Source: Opitutia bacterium | GTDB taxonomy: Bacteria; Verrucomicrobiota; Verrucomicrobiia; Opitutales; T3Sed10-336 | DNA: 39,517 bases | Reading direction: 5' to 3' | Assembly: GCA_003566885.1 (NCBI GenBank) | Contig: PXBO01000041.1 | Location: 1 to 39,517, forward strand | Shown: piece by piece, positions 32,961 to 39,517 of the stretch | Layout of the letters: every line of letters begins with the position of its first letter | Position numbering within the stretch: position 1 is the stretch's first letter | Notes under the pieces: model-generated | Databases searched by the model: none | The model's input: only the letters and a program-made list of their open reading frames with translations | Told to the model about the DNA's origin: nothing | Translations under genes and position numbers: made by a program

Positions 32961-35144
32961 GTGAATCATAAGAGTTTTCATTCTCATCATTCGCCGTTCG
33001 GGGCGTTTGCCTCGTTCACGATCGGCTTCGATGGCAGTCCCGGTGGATTCGCCCAGTCGTTGAGCCGCCCGGGGCAGGCCCGGCAAAACGTTTATGTGGG
33101 TTACCGTCGCGGGGAAAGCCAGCGCTGGCGGTTGCTGCCTTTTTTCGAACCGCCGCAAACGGCCGAGGTCCTTTACACCGGCGAGGCCGCGGTGGCGGCG
33201 AGCGTTCGGGAGGACGGCCGTTTCTCGACTCTGACTTCGCGGGATTACCGGCGGATGCTCGGAGCCGCCAGCGATACCTGGCGCGCGGACGACGAGCGAT
33301 TCGGGTTTTCCCTGCTCTCGCCGTTCGAACGGGTTCCGGATCCTCGCACCCTCGACCGCGGTGAGGCGCGCCGCCTTTTGGCGCCCGCGGTTCCGGCCTG
33401 GATTGAATACGACAATCGACAGGGAAAAGAACCCGTGGAACTGATCTTCGGGATCGGAGATCCCGACCATCCCTTCCGTCCCTTGAGCGATTCCCGCGCC
33501 GACCTGGCGGGATTTGCGCTGGGACCTGCCTGCGGTTATGCCACCGTGCCGGATGAAAGCGTGGAACTGCGTCAGGGGTTCGACGTGTTCGAGCCGAAGT
33601 TTCAGGATCATCGCGGGCTCCACGTTATCGGCGGCGAATCCGCGATCCTTTTCACCATCCCGGCCGGCGAGCGCCGGCGCTTTCCGCTCGTGATGGGATT
33701 TTTTCAATCGGGGGTCGTCACCACCGGGATCGGGGCGAGTTATGCCTACACCCGTTTTTTCGCCGGTCTGGAGGATGTTCTCGCCCAGGGACTGAGCACC
33801 CACGCCGAATACCAGCGTATCGCTTCCGAAAGGGATGCGGAATTGAATTCGAGCGGACTGGATGAGGACCGGAAATTCCTCCTGGCCCAATCGATTCACA
33901 GTTACTACGGATCGACCCAGTTGATGTGGAACGACGACGGCCCGCTTTGGATGGTGAACGAGGGTGAATACCGCATGATCAACACCTTTGATCTCACCGT
34001 GGATCACCTGTTCTTCGAATTGGCCTGGCATCCCTGGGCGGTGCGGGACACGCTGGAACTGTTTGTGGAGCGGTACGCCTACCGGGACAACCTGCAGGTC
34101 AACGATTCCGAATCGATTCGAGGAGGAATTTCATTCACCCACGACATGGGGGTGATGAACCATTTCACGCCATCCGGAAGATCGAGTTACGAGTGCGACC
34201 GGCTCACCGGCTGCTTCAGTCACATGACCATGGAGCAACTGCTCAATTGGGTCCTCTGCGCGGCGACCTATGCGGAGGCGGCGGGAGACCTCAACTGGCT
34301 CAAGCACTACCGGCAAACCCTGCTGGAGTGTGCCGAGAGCCTTCACCGTAGAGATCATCCGGAACCGCAAAAAAGGGACGGCATTCTCAAGTTCGATTCC
34401 GAGCGTTGCGGTCAAGGCGGTTCCGAAATCACTACCTACGACAGTCTGGACGTCAGCCTGGGGCAGGCGCGCAACAACCTTTACCTCGCGGTCAAAACGC
34501 TCGGCGCCTGGGTTCTTCTGGAGAAAGCGTTCCAGCGCCTGGACGAACGGGAGGCCGCCGAAGACGCGGGTGCGACCGCCGACCTGCTGGCGAGCACGCT
34601 GGCCGGGAAAGTCGAACCGGATACCGGCTTTTTCCCCGCGGTGTTCGAAGATGGGAATCGTTCGCGGATCCTCCCGGCGGTGGAGGGGTTCGCGTACCCC
34701 ATTTACCTGGGATACGACGACGCCATCGACCCCGAAGGACGCTTCGGACCATTGCTGAAGCTCCTCGGCCGGCACATCGCCCAGGCCTTGCAACCCGGAG
34801 TCTGCATCGACCGGGAAAGCGGCGGATGGAAGATCAGCAGCACCAGCACCAACACCTGGTTCAGCAAGATCGCGCTGGCTCAATATGTGATTCGACGCCT
34901 TTATCCCGAAGCGCTCAACGATGCCGCCCGCGCGGCCGACCGGGTGCACGCCGACTGGCAGAGGCAGGCCGGTTGCGGCAAAGACGCCCTGTGCGATCAG
35001 ATCGACAGCGTGACCGGCGAAAGCCGGGGAAGCCGTTATTATCCGCGCGGGGTGACCGCCTGGTTGTGGCTTGGCGAAGATCCTTTGCCCGATACCCGGA
35101 CCCAAGAAAAGCCGGCGAGGGAATCCGCTTCCTTGACTCAATAA
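32961..35144 (+). CDS. Glycoside hydrolase family 52 beta-xylosidase
   Basis: This retaining exo-beta-xylosidase has 727 aa with a GTG start and no signal peptide, so it is cytoplasmic. The start SHHSPFGAFASFTIGFDG and RPGQARQNVYVGY are hallmarks of GH52. E334 in WMVNEGEYRM corresponds to the nucleophile (E335 of Geobacillus XynB2), and D494 in EITTYDSLDVSLGQARNN to the acid/base (D495). GGISFTHDMGVMN, GCFSHMTMEQLLNWVLCAA and GGWKISSTSTNTWFSKI are further conserved blocks. It would release xylose from imported xylo-oligosaccharides. A GPH transporter follows after 41 bp, and a LacI regulator diverges. Confidence 0.95.
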   Translation: MNHKSFHSHHSPFGAFASFTIGFDGSPGGFAQSLSRPGQARQNVYVGYRRGESQRWRLLPFFEPPQTAEVLYTGEAAVAASVREDGRFSTLTSRDYRRMLGAASDTWRADDERFGFSLLSPFERVPDPRTLDRGEARRLLAPAVPAWIEYDNRQGKEPVELIFGIGDPDHPFRPLSDSRADLAGFALGPACGYATVPDESVELRQGFDVFEPKFQDHRGLHVIGGESAILFTIPAGERRRFPLVMGFFQSGVVTTGIGASYAYTRFFAGLEDVLAQGLSTHAEYQRIASERDAELNSSGLDEDRKFLLAQSIHSYYGSTQLMWNDDGPLWMVNEGEYRMINTFDLTVDHLFFELAWHPWAVRDTLELFVERYAYRDNLQVNDSESIRGGISFTHDMGVMNHFTPSGRSSYECDRLTGCFSHMTMEQLLNWVLCAATYAEAAGDLNWLKHYRQTLLECAESLHRRDHPEPQKRDGILKFDSERCGQGGSEITTYDSLDVSLGQARNNLYLAVKTLGAWVLLEKAFQRLDEREAAEDAGATADLLASTLAGKVEPDTGFFPAVFEDGNRSRILPAVEGFAYPIYLGYDDAIDPEGRFGPLLKLLGRHIAQALQPGVCIDRESGGWKISSTSTNTWFSKIALAQYVIRRLYPEALNDAARAADRVHADWQRQAGCGKDALCDQIDSVTGESRGSRYYPRGVTAWLWLGEDPLPDTRTQEKPARESASLTQ

Positions 35145-35185
35145 GTCAAACCCTCCTAATCAACCGGCAACCCTCACTGTTTTCC

Positions 35186-36691
35186 ATGCGCAAACCGACC
35201 GCCGTAAAACTCTCGTTTCGCGAAAAAGCCGGATACTCCCTTGGGGATGCCAGCGCGAACTTTGTCTTTCAGATGTTCCTGGTTTTCCCGGCAGCGTTCT
35301 ATGTGGACGTCATGGGGATCAGTGCCGCCGCCATGGGAACGATGTTGCTCCTGGTGCGGTTCATTGACGCGGTCACCGACCCGATGATGGGTTATGTCGC
35401 CGACCGCACCAATCATCGATGGGGCAAATTCCGGCCGTGGCTGATCTGGTCCGCCATTCCTTTCGCATTACTGTTCTGGGCCGCCTTTACCGTTCCGTCC
35501 TCCCTGGGAGAAGGCGGACGCCTTTGGTACGCCATCATCACCTATACGCTGCTGATGATGGCGTACACGGTGAACAACGTCCCCTATGCCTCGCTGAACG
35601 GAGTGATGACCAGCGATGGAGTCGAACGGACGAGTCTCTCCGCCTACCGCTTCTTCGCCGCCATGTGCGCCGCGTTTCTCGTTCAGGGCCTTACGCTTCC
35701 CCTGGTTTACAAGTTTGGAGCCGACGACCCGGCCAAGGGCTGGTCCATAACCATCGCCATCTTCGCGGCGATCTCCGTCGTTTTCTTCTTTATCACGTTC
35801 TTCAGCGTCAAAGAGCGGGTCGAACCGCCTAAAGGCCAGAAGCCCGATCTGGCGCAGGATATCAAAGACCTCCGGCGCAACGTTCCCTGGATCGCCATGT
35901 TCGGCATGACGCTCTTTGTGTTTATCACGCTGGCGCTTCGAGGAAACGCGAGCTATGTCCATGTGACCCACTACATGGACTCCGAGGCTCTGAGGTCCTT
36001 TATCGAACGCGTGGGGCTCTACACCACCAACATCGGGGTCGAAGATCGGGGCGGATTGTTTTGGTTTCTCGACCTGTTCGGGCTGATTGTCAAAACGGGC
36101 GACAATCCTTCCGCGGTCGCTTTCGGGCTGGTCAGCATGGTGGGAACCCTGGTCAGTATCCTCGGTGTGGTTTCGGCCAAACCCCTGGCACGAATATTCG
36201 GCAAAAAGCTCGTCTTTATTCTCGGTCTTGGCGGCGCGGCGTTTTTCCAGTGCCTCTTCTTCTTCATCGGGCGGGAGGATGTCGAGTTGCTTTTCCTCTT
36301 AACGATTTTGACCAGCCTGTGTTACGGACCCACCATTCCGCTTTTATGGGCCATGATTGCCGATGTCGCCGACTGGGGTGAATGGAAAACCCATCGCCGC
36401 TCCACCGGGTTTATCTTCGCCGGCATGGTGTTCGCGCTGAAAGGCGGTCTGGGACTCGGAGGCGCTCTGGCAGGATGGTTGCTCGCTTATTACAATTACT
36501 CCCCGGCAACCGTTCACCTTCCCGAGGTCCAATTCGGTGTTCGTATGCTGGTCGGGTTCTTTTCCGGAGGCTGCTTTGCCATCGGAGTGATTTTCATGCT
36601 GTTCTATCCGATTACCAAGGCGCGGGAGAAAGAGATGATGCTCGAGCTGGAGGCCCGCCGGGTGGCGGAGGAACAAGACGAATCGGAATGA
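35186..36691 (+). CDS. GPH-family (MFS) glycoside-cation symporter
   Basis: This 501-aa protein has about twelve membrane helices. The family segment LSFREKAGYSLGDASANFVF starts it, followed by DAVTDPMMGYVADRTNHRWG and KFRPWLIWSAIPFALLF, the classical GPH (MelB/XynP) signature. KTHRRSTGFIFAGMVFALKG lies near the C-terminus. An insertion of about 45 residues (around 260-300, SYVHVTHYMDSEALRSFIER) enlarges the central loop, as in several verrucomicrobial and proteobacterial members. Beside the GH52 enzyme it should import xylobiose or xylo-oligosaccharides with H+ or Na+. Confidence 0.92.
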   Translation: MRKPTAVKLSFREKAGYSLGDASANFVFQMFLVFPAAFYVDVMGISAAAMGTMLLLVRFIDAVTDPMMGYVADRTNHRWGKFRPWLIWSAIPFALLFWAAFTVPSSLGEGGRLWYAIITYTLLMMAYTVNNVPYASLNGVMTSDGVERTSLSAYRFFAAMCAAFLVQGLTLPLVYKFGADDPAKGWSITIAIFAAISVVFFFITFFSVKERVEPPKGQKPDLAQDIKDLRRNVPWIAMFGMTLFVFITLALRGNASYVHVTHYMDSEALRSFIERVGLYTTNIGVEDRGGLFWFLDLFGLIVKTGDNPSAVAFGLVSMVGTLVSILGVVSAKPLARIFGKKLVFILGLGGAAFFQCLFFFIGREDVELLFLLTILTSLCYGPTIPLLWAMIADVADWGEWKTHRRSTGFIFAGMVFALKGGLGLGGALAGWLLAYYNYSPATVHLPEVQFGVRMLVGFFSGGCFAIGVIFMLFYPITKAREKEMMLELEARRVAEEQDESE

Positions 36692-36699
36692 CGTATTCC

Positions 36700-36752
36700 C
36701 CGGCTGCGGTCATCGCGGCCTGGATCCAGGCACCGATCGATCGCAGCGCCGG
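36700..36752. terminator. Bidirectional terminator-like cruciform
   Basis: In the 61-bp convergent gap, CCGG-CTGCG (36700-36708) pairs with CGCAG and CCGG (36742-36752). The perfect 12-bp palindrome CCTGGATCCAGG (36719-36730) lies inside the loop. It occupies nearly the whole space between the GPH symporter and mutY stop codons. There is no T run. Confidence 0.55.
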
Positions 36753-37793
36753 CTAACGAGCGGCGCTACCTTCCTCCGCGAGCAATTCGCGCACCCAGCG
36801 GCGGTGAGGGCCGGAAAGGGTGATGCGGTCCAGGCGTTCCCCGGAGACCCATTCGAGGCCATTTTTGTTCGCAGGGAGTTTCAGGTGTTTCGCCGGATAA
36901 GCATAAATGGTTTCGCTGATACGAAAGCGGGTGATGTGACGAACTTTGCGCGCCAGAGGCGGCCCGAGGCCTTCGGAAATCGCATTCGGCAGACCGAGGT
37001 GAGCCGGTTGCGGGAGTTCGTAAAGCTCCGCCAGCCGGCGGGAGCCGGCGGCTGATTTGTACAGCAACAGCGAATCGCCGCGGCGGCACCAGAGGCGGGT
37101 GACTTCCTGTTTTTCGATCTTTTTGGAGACGAATCGCGGGAAGGCCTCCGGGTTTCCGGTCTCGGCCGCCCGGCAAAAGGTAACCACCGGGCAGGCGGCG
37201 CACAAGGGACGGCGCCGCGAGCAAACGGTGGCGCCGAGTTCCATCATGGCCTGGTTGTGATCGCCGGGGTTGTCGGGATCCAGGAGTTCTTCCGCCAAAG
37301 AAGCGCAAGCGGCCGCCGCGGCAGTGCTGTCGCGGTATTGCGTATCATCCGCCTGGATGCGACTCAGGATGCGGACGACGTTGCCGTCGACGCAGGCTGC
37401 CCGCGCGCCGAAGGCGATACTGGTGATGGCGGCGGAAGTGTAGGGACCCACGCCGGGAAGGCTTTGCCAGGCTTCCGGGGTGCGGGGGATCGGGTCCATG
37501 ACCGCTACCGCTTTGGCCAGCCGGTGCAGGTTACGGGCGCGATTGTAATACCCCAACCCTTCCCAGTGTTTGAGCACCTCCGCCTCCGGCGCCTCGGCCA
37601 AGGCATCGAAATCGGGAAACCGTTCCAGCCACCGCTCGAAATGCCCCAGTGCGGTTTTCACCTGGGTTTGCTGGAGCATGAATTCGGAGACCACCGTTTG
37701 GTAAAGGGAGGGATTTTCCCGCCAGGGCAGGCGGCGCTGATGCTTGCGATACCAGGCCAGGATGAGGCGGCGAAACTCGGCCGGCCGGTTCAT
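36753..37793 (-). CDS. mutY: Adenine DNA glycosylase
   Basis: This enzyme removes adenine mispaired with 8-oxoguanine. It has 346 aa from the ATG at 37793, preceded by GGTGGA; the frame opens earlier at 37847. VVSEFMLQQTQVKTAL holds the catalytic glutamate, the helix-hairpin-helix is LPGVGPYTSAAI, and ACVDGNVVRILSR carries the catalytic aspartate. The [4Fe-4S] loop has C-X6-C-X2-C-X5-C (CSRRRPLCAACPVVTFC). A NUDIX-like C-terminal domain (about 230-346) recognises 8-oxoG. It follows a DUF971 gene by 40 bp. Confidence 0.95.
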   Translation of the reverse strand: MNRPAEFRRLILAWYRKHQRRLPWRENPSLYQTVVSEFMLQQTQVKTALGHFERWLERFPDFDALAEAPEAEVLKHWEGLGYYNRARNLHRLAKAVAVMDPIPRTPEAWQSLPGVGPYTSAAITSIAFGARAACVDGNVVRILSRIQADDTQYRDSTAAAAACASLAEELLDPDNPGDHNQAMMELGATVCSRRRPLCAACPVVTFCRAAETGNPEAFPRFVSKKIEKQEVTRLWCRRGDSLLLYKSAAGSRRLAELYELPQPAHLGLPNAISEGLGPPLARKVRHITRFRISETIYAYPAKHLKLPANKNGLEWVSGERLDRITLSGPHRRWVRELLAEEGSAAR

Positions 37794-37833
37794 GAGTGAA
37801 GATCCACCGGTTGAGGATGACCGCCGATCCGGT

Positions 37834-38151
37834 TCATTCTTCTCCATCCTGCGCCACCCGTTCCAGTTCCTTCAGGAAACTGAAGCTGTAGAGGCCGGTG
37901 TCGTGACCGTCGCTGAATTCGAAGCGAATGGCGTAATTGCCGACAAAATGCCAGCCGGTCACCGTCACGCCCTCGAAATCGGTCCGGTCGGTTCCGCCGT
38001 ATTTCTGCCCGAAAATATCCGTTTCTCCACGGTTCTCGGCACTGGGCGAGTGCCGTCGCAGAAACGCCATCGGAAAATAGCTTTCCGAGCCGTCCGACCA
38101 GGCGATGGCGATCTCCTGACCAATGCTCTGCACGTTTTTCGGTTTCAGCAT
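37834..38151 (-). CDS. DUF971 (gamma-butyrobetaine hydroxylase-like N-terminal domain) protein
   Basis: The 105-aa protein starts MLKPKNVQSIG at 38151. The DUF971 pattern is clear: EIAIAWSDGSESYFPMAFLR near the start, then VGNYAIRFEFSDGHDTGLYS and FSFLKELERV at the end. The family is small, sometimes fused to hydroxylases or next to Fe-S assembly genes; its role is not established. It precedes mutY, an Fe-S enzyme, on the same strand, which may or may not be meaningful. The frame is open upstream to 38187. Confidence 0.82.
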   Translation of the reverse strand: MLKPKNVQSIGQEIAIAWSDGSESYFPMAFLRRHSPSAENRGETDIFGQKYGGTDRTDFEGVTVTGWHFVGNYAIRFEFSDGHDTGLYSFSFLKELERVAQDGEE

Positions 38152-38232
38152 GACAATAATCCTGTGAGGATGGCTTTCGGGGCGCAATCGTTTTGACTCG
38201 TATCCGTCCGCTTAATCTCCCAGCGTGTCACG

Positions 38233-38607
38233 GTGGAACGTCAGACCAGGCAGCGGCAGGCTATCCTCGACGTGTTGCGGAAGGAGAAACGTCCCCTGAC
38301 GGCGGAGGAAATTCACCAGTTGGGCAAGGCTCTGGTGCCCCGGCTCGGGTTGACCACCGTGTATCGGTCAATCAAGGACATGTTGGAGGATCGGGACCTG
38401 GTTCCCTTGCGCTATCCGGGCCAGCCCACCCGCTACGAGGTGCCCGCTCCGGAACATATTCATTTTATCTGCAATCGCTGCCGCCGGCTTTACGATTTGC
38501 CGCTTCCGCAGGCGGACGTGACCTTGCATCTCCCGGATGGTTTCGTCGCCGAGGGGCAGGAATTGATTATCTTCGGCACCTGCGCCGAATGTTCGAAAAA
38601 CCGGTAG
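38233..38607 (+). CDS. Fur-family metal-responsive regulator
   Basis: The 124-aa protein has a GTG start. The DNA-binding half has RQAILDVLRKEKRPLTAEEI and LGLTTVYRSIKDMLEDRDLV. The dimerisation half has YEVPAPEHIHFICNRCRRLYDLP. The structural zinc site is present as C80-X2-C83 and C117-X2-C120. The usual HHDH motif is reduced to EHIH. Members include Fur, Zur and PerR; the metal cannot be told from sequence. It diverges from the DUF971/mutY pair with an 81-bp gap. Confidence 0.9.
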   Translation: MERQTRQRQAILDVLRKEKRPLTAEEIHQLGKALVPRLGLTTVYRSIKDMLEDRDLVPLRYPGQPTRYEVPAPEHIHFICNRCRRLYDLPLPQADVTLHLPDGFVAEGQELIIFGTCAECSKNR

Positions 38608-38671
38608 TGTCTTGCGACGGAAGAGCTGTTGATTAGGTGTCGTAAATCGCCGGAAACGGATAACCGCCCGC

Positions 38672-38905
38672 TCAATCCAACAAACACTCCCAGGAACACC
38701 CCAGTGCCCGACGCAGGCGGCGGGCGGTTGTGATCAGAATGTTGATCCGGCCCGCTTCGATTTTTTGCAGGGAGCGCACCGCCAAATCGGCTCCCTCCGC
38801 CAGTTCCTCCTGCGTCAAACCACGGGCCAACCGTTCGCGACGCACCCGACTTCCGAACGCTTTCAGTTCTTCGGTAAGCTCACTTCTGGGAATCCTTGAC
38901 GGCAC
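38672..38905 (-). CDS. Small Xre-family DNA-binding protein
   Basis: The 77-aa protein is a single HTH_3 domain: FGSRVRRERLARGLTQEELA, then EGADLAVRSLQKIEAGRINI and RRLRRALGCSWECLLD. It has no partner toxin or effector domain nearby. It lies between the Fur-type gene and a broken surface-protein gene. Stand-alone Xre proteins of this size often mark mobile or accessory DNA, but no recombination gene is present. Confidence 0.82.
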   Translation of the reverse strand: MPSRIPRSELTEELKAFGSRVRRERLARGLTQEELAEGADLAVRSLQKIEAGRINILITTARRLRRALGCSWECLLD

Positions 38906-38936
38906 GCCGCATTATGCCGGAACGTTGGGCTTGACA

Positions 38937-39517
38937 TACAACGGTATTTCACGAAACAGGATCGCACTTCTGAACATGAATGGGACGCTGGTGAACAATT
39001 CCGCGAGTTTTGCCCTGGGGAACTCTGGATCCCACATTCGATCCGGGAGATGGTCCGGACGGAAGGGTGCGCAGCCTGGCTTTGGATCAAGAGGGCCGAA
39101 TTCTTCTCGCAGGTGATTTTCGTTTTTACCAAGGCATCAGCCACAGACGCATCGCCCGCATCTACGGCGGCGTCCCGCGGAGCCCTCATAATGAAGGCAG
39201 TCTTGTGACCTACAATTCGGCCACCGACCCCCACACCCTTTCCTGGTTCGGACGATCGGGTCACTATTACTTCGTGCAACACTCCGAGGATCTGGAAAAC
39301 TGGGATTGGACCGGTATCGTCGAACAAGGCGAGGACCAAACAATCGAATACGACTTCGCCACCAACGCCGATCGCTTCTTCCTGCGCCTGATTTATACCT
39401 TTGATGCGCAGGCACCTGTCATGCAGGCGGATTTCAACGGCACGCGTGTCTCCACCTGGGATGAAATCCAACTCGGCACGGATCCGTTCGAGTGGGTGGA
39501 CAGCACCGGCAACGGCC
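38937..39517 (+). pseudogene. Remnant of a delta-60-repeat surface protein (frameshifted, runs off the window)
   Basis: Two frames carry parts of one protein. From 38937 one frame reads YNGISRNRIALLNMNGTLVN, the end of a delta-60 repeat. About 39010-39025 the matching signal moves to the +1 frame, GTLDPTFDPGDGPDGRVRSL, then DQEGRILLAGDFRFYQGISH and RRIARIYGG, a nearly complete repeat. This continues without a stop to the right edge with YYFVQHSEDLENWDW and GTRVSTWDEIQLGTDPF, a tail common in exported verrucomicrobial proteins. No start codon or signal peptide is present, so the 5' part is missing and the reading frame is disrupted. Assembly error is the alternative. Confidence 0.6.

Noticed and set aside
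34406-35185. Extension of the GPH symporter frame back into the GH52 gene
   Set aside because: The symporter begins naturally at the ATG at 35186 with a family-typical N-terminus; the upstream part is an arginine-rich shadow of GH52.
38672-38905. Antitoxin of a toxin-antitoxin pair
   Set aside because: The Xre-type protein has no small partner gene on either side within a plausible operon distance.

Overview
The window looks like chromosomal DNA of a Gram-negative bacterium with moderately high GC, most likely from the Verrucomicrobiota (Opitutae-like). This is inferred from gene content. The pointers are a LacI-type regulator of the style common in that group, a cytoplasmic GH52/GPH sugar module, a STAS-MlaE fusion, and a delta-60-repeat surface protein whose tail has the 'WDEIQLGTDPF' style typical of verrucomicrobial exported proteins. 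Kdo and outer-membrane lipid-transport genes imply an LPS-bearing outer membrane. I saw no tRNA, rRNA, CRISPR array, prophage or complete insertion sequence.

Layout. 1-4.6 kb: the tail of an unknown gene, a leftward aminodeoxychorismate pair (pabB-pabC, folate), rightward kdsB, a heptanucleotide repeat tract, and leftward hemH. 4.7-8.4 kb: a tight rightward Mla/MCE lipid-transport operon (STAS-permease, ATPase, MCE protein, PqiC-like lipoprotein). 8.5-16.5 kb: a long leftward run of sugar transferase, DciA-like helicase loader, LysM amidase, rph, sucC, sucD, RDD membrane protein, histidine kinase and cysteine synthase. 16.76-19.8 kb: three rightward genes matching WlbA/WbpB, WlbB/WbpD and WlbC/WbpE, which build UDP-2,3-diacetamido-2,3-dideoxy-glucuronate. 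The sugar transferase diverges from them, so this is probably a surface-polysaccharide locus.

19.8-25.6 kb: an exported coiled-coil protein, a hybrid histidine kinase, then a stress module in which DnaJ/CbpA and CbpM diverge from two tandem Hsp20 chaperones. 25.7-31.6 kb: an exported beta-helix protein, hpt with a TPR protein, then TolC-like, Maf and TonB-like genes packed head to tail. 31.7-36.7 kb: a LacI regulator diverging from a GH52 beta-xylosidase and a GPH symporter, a compact xylo-oligosaccharide uptake and hydrolysis unit. 36.75-39.5 kb: mutY with a DUF971 gene, a Fur-family regulator, a small Xre regulator, and the remains of a delta-60-repeat surface protein running off the right edge.

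Most of the window is ordinary housekeeping with well-recognised families. The points most worth a second look are the methyltransferase-like/sugar-transferase chimera, the GH52 locus in an apparently verrucomicrobial context, two unrelated tracts of 7-bp tandem repeats, evenly spaced (23 bp) TTGA elements ahead of the hsp20 pair, a histidine kinase with a degenerate receiver in the sucCD run, and the frameshifted delta-60 gene. I did not find a clearly novel defence or mobile system.
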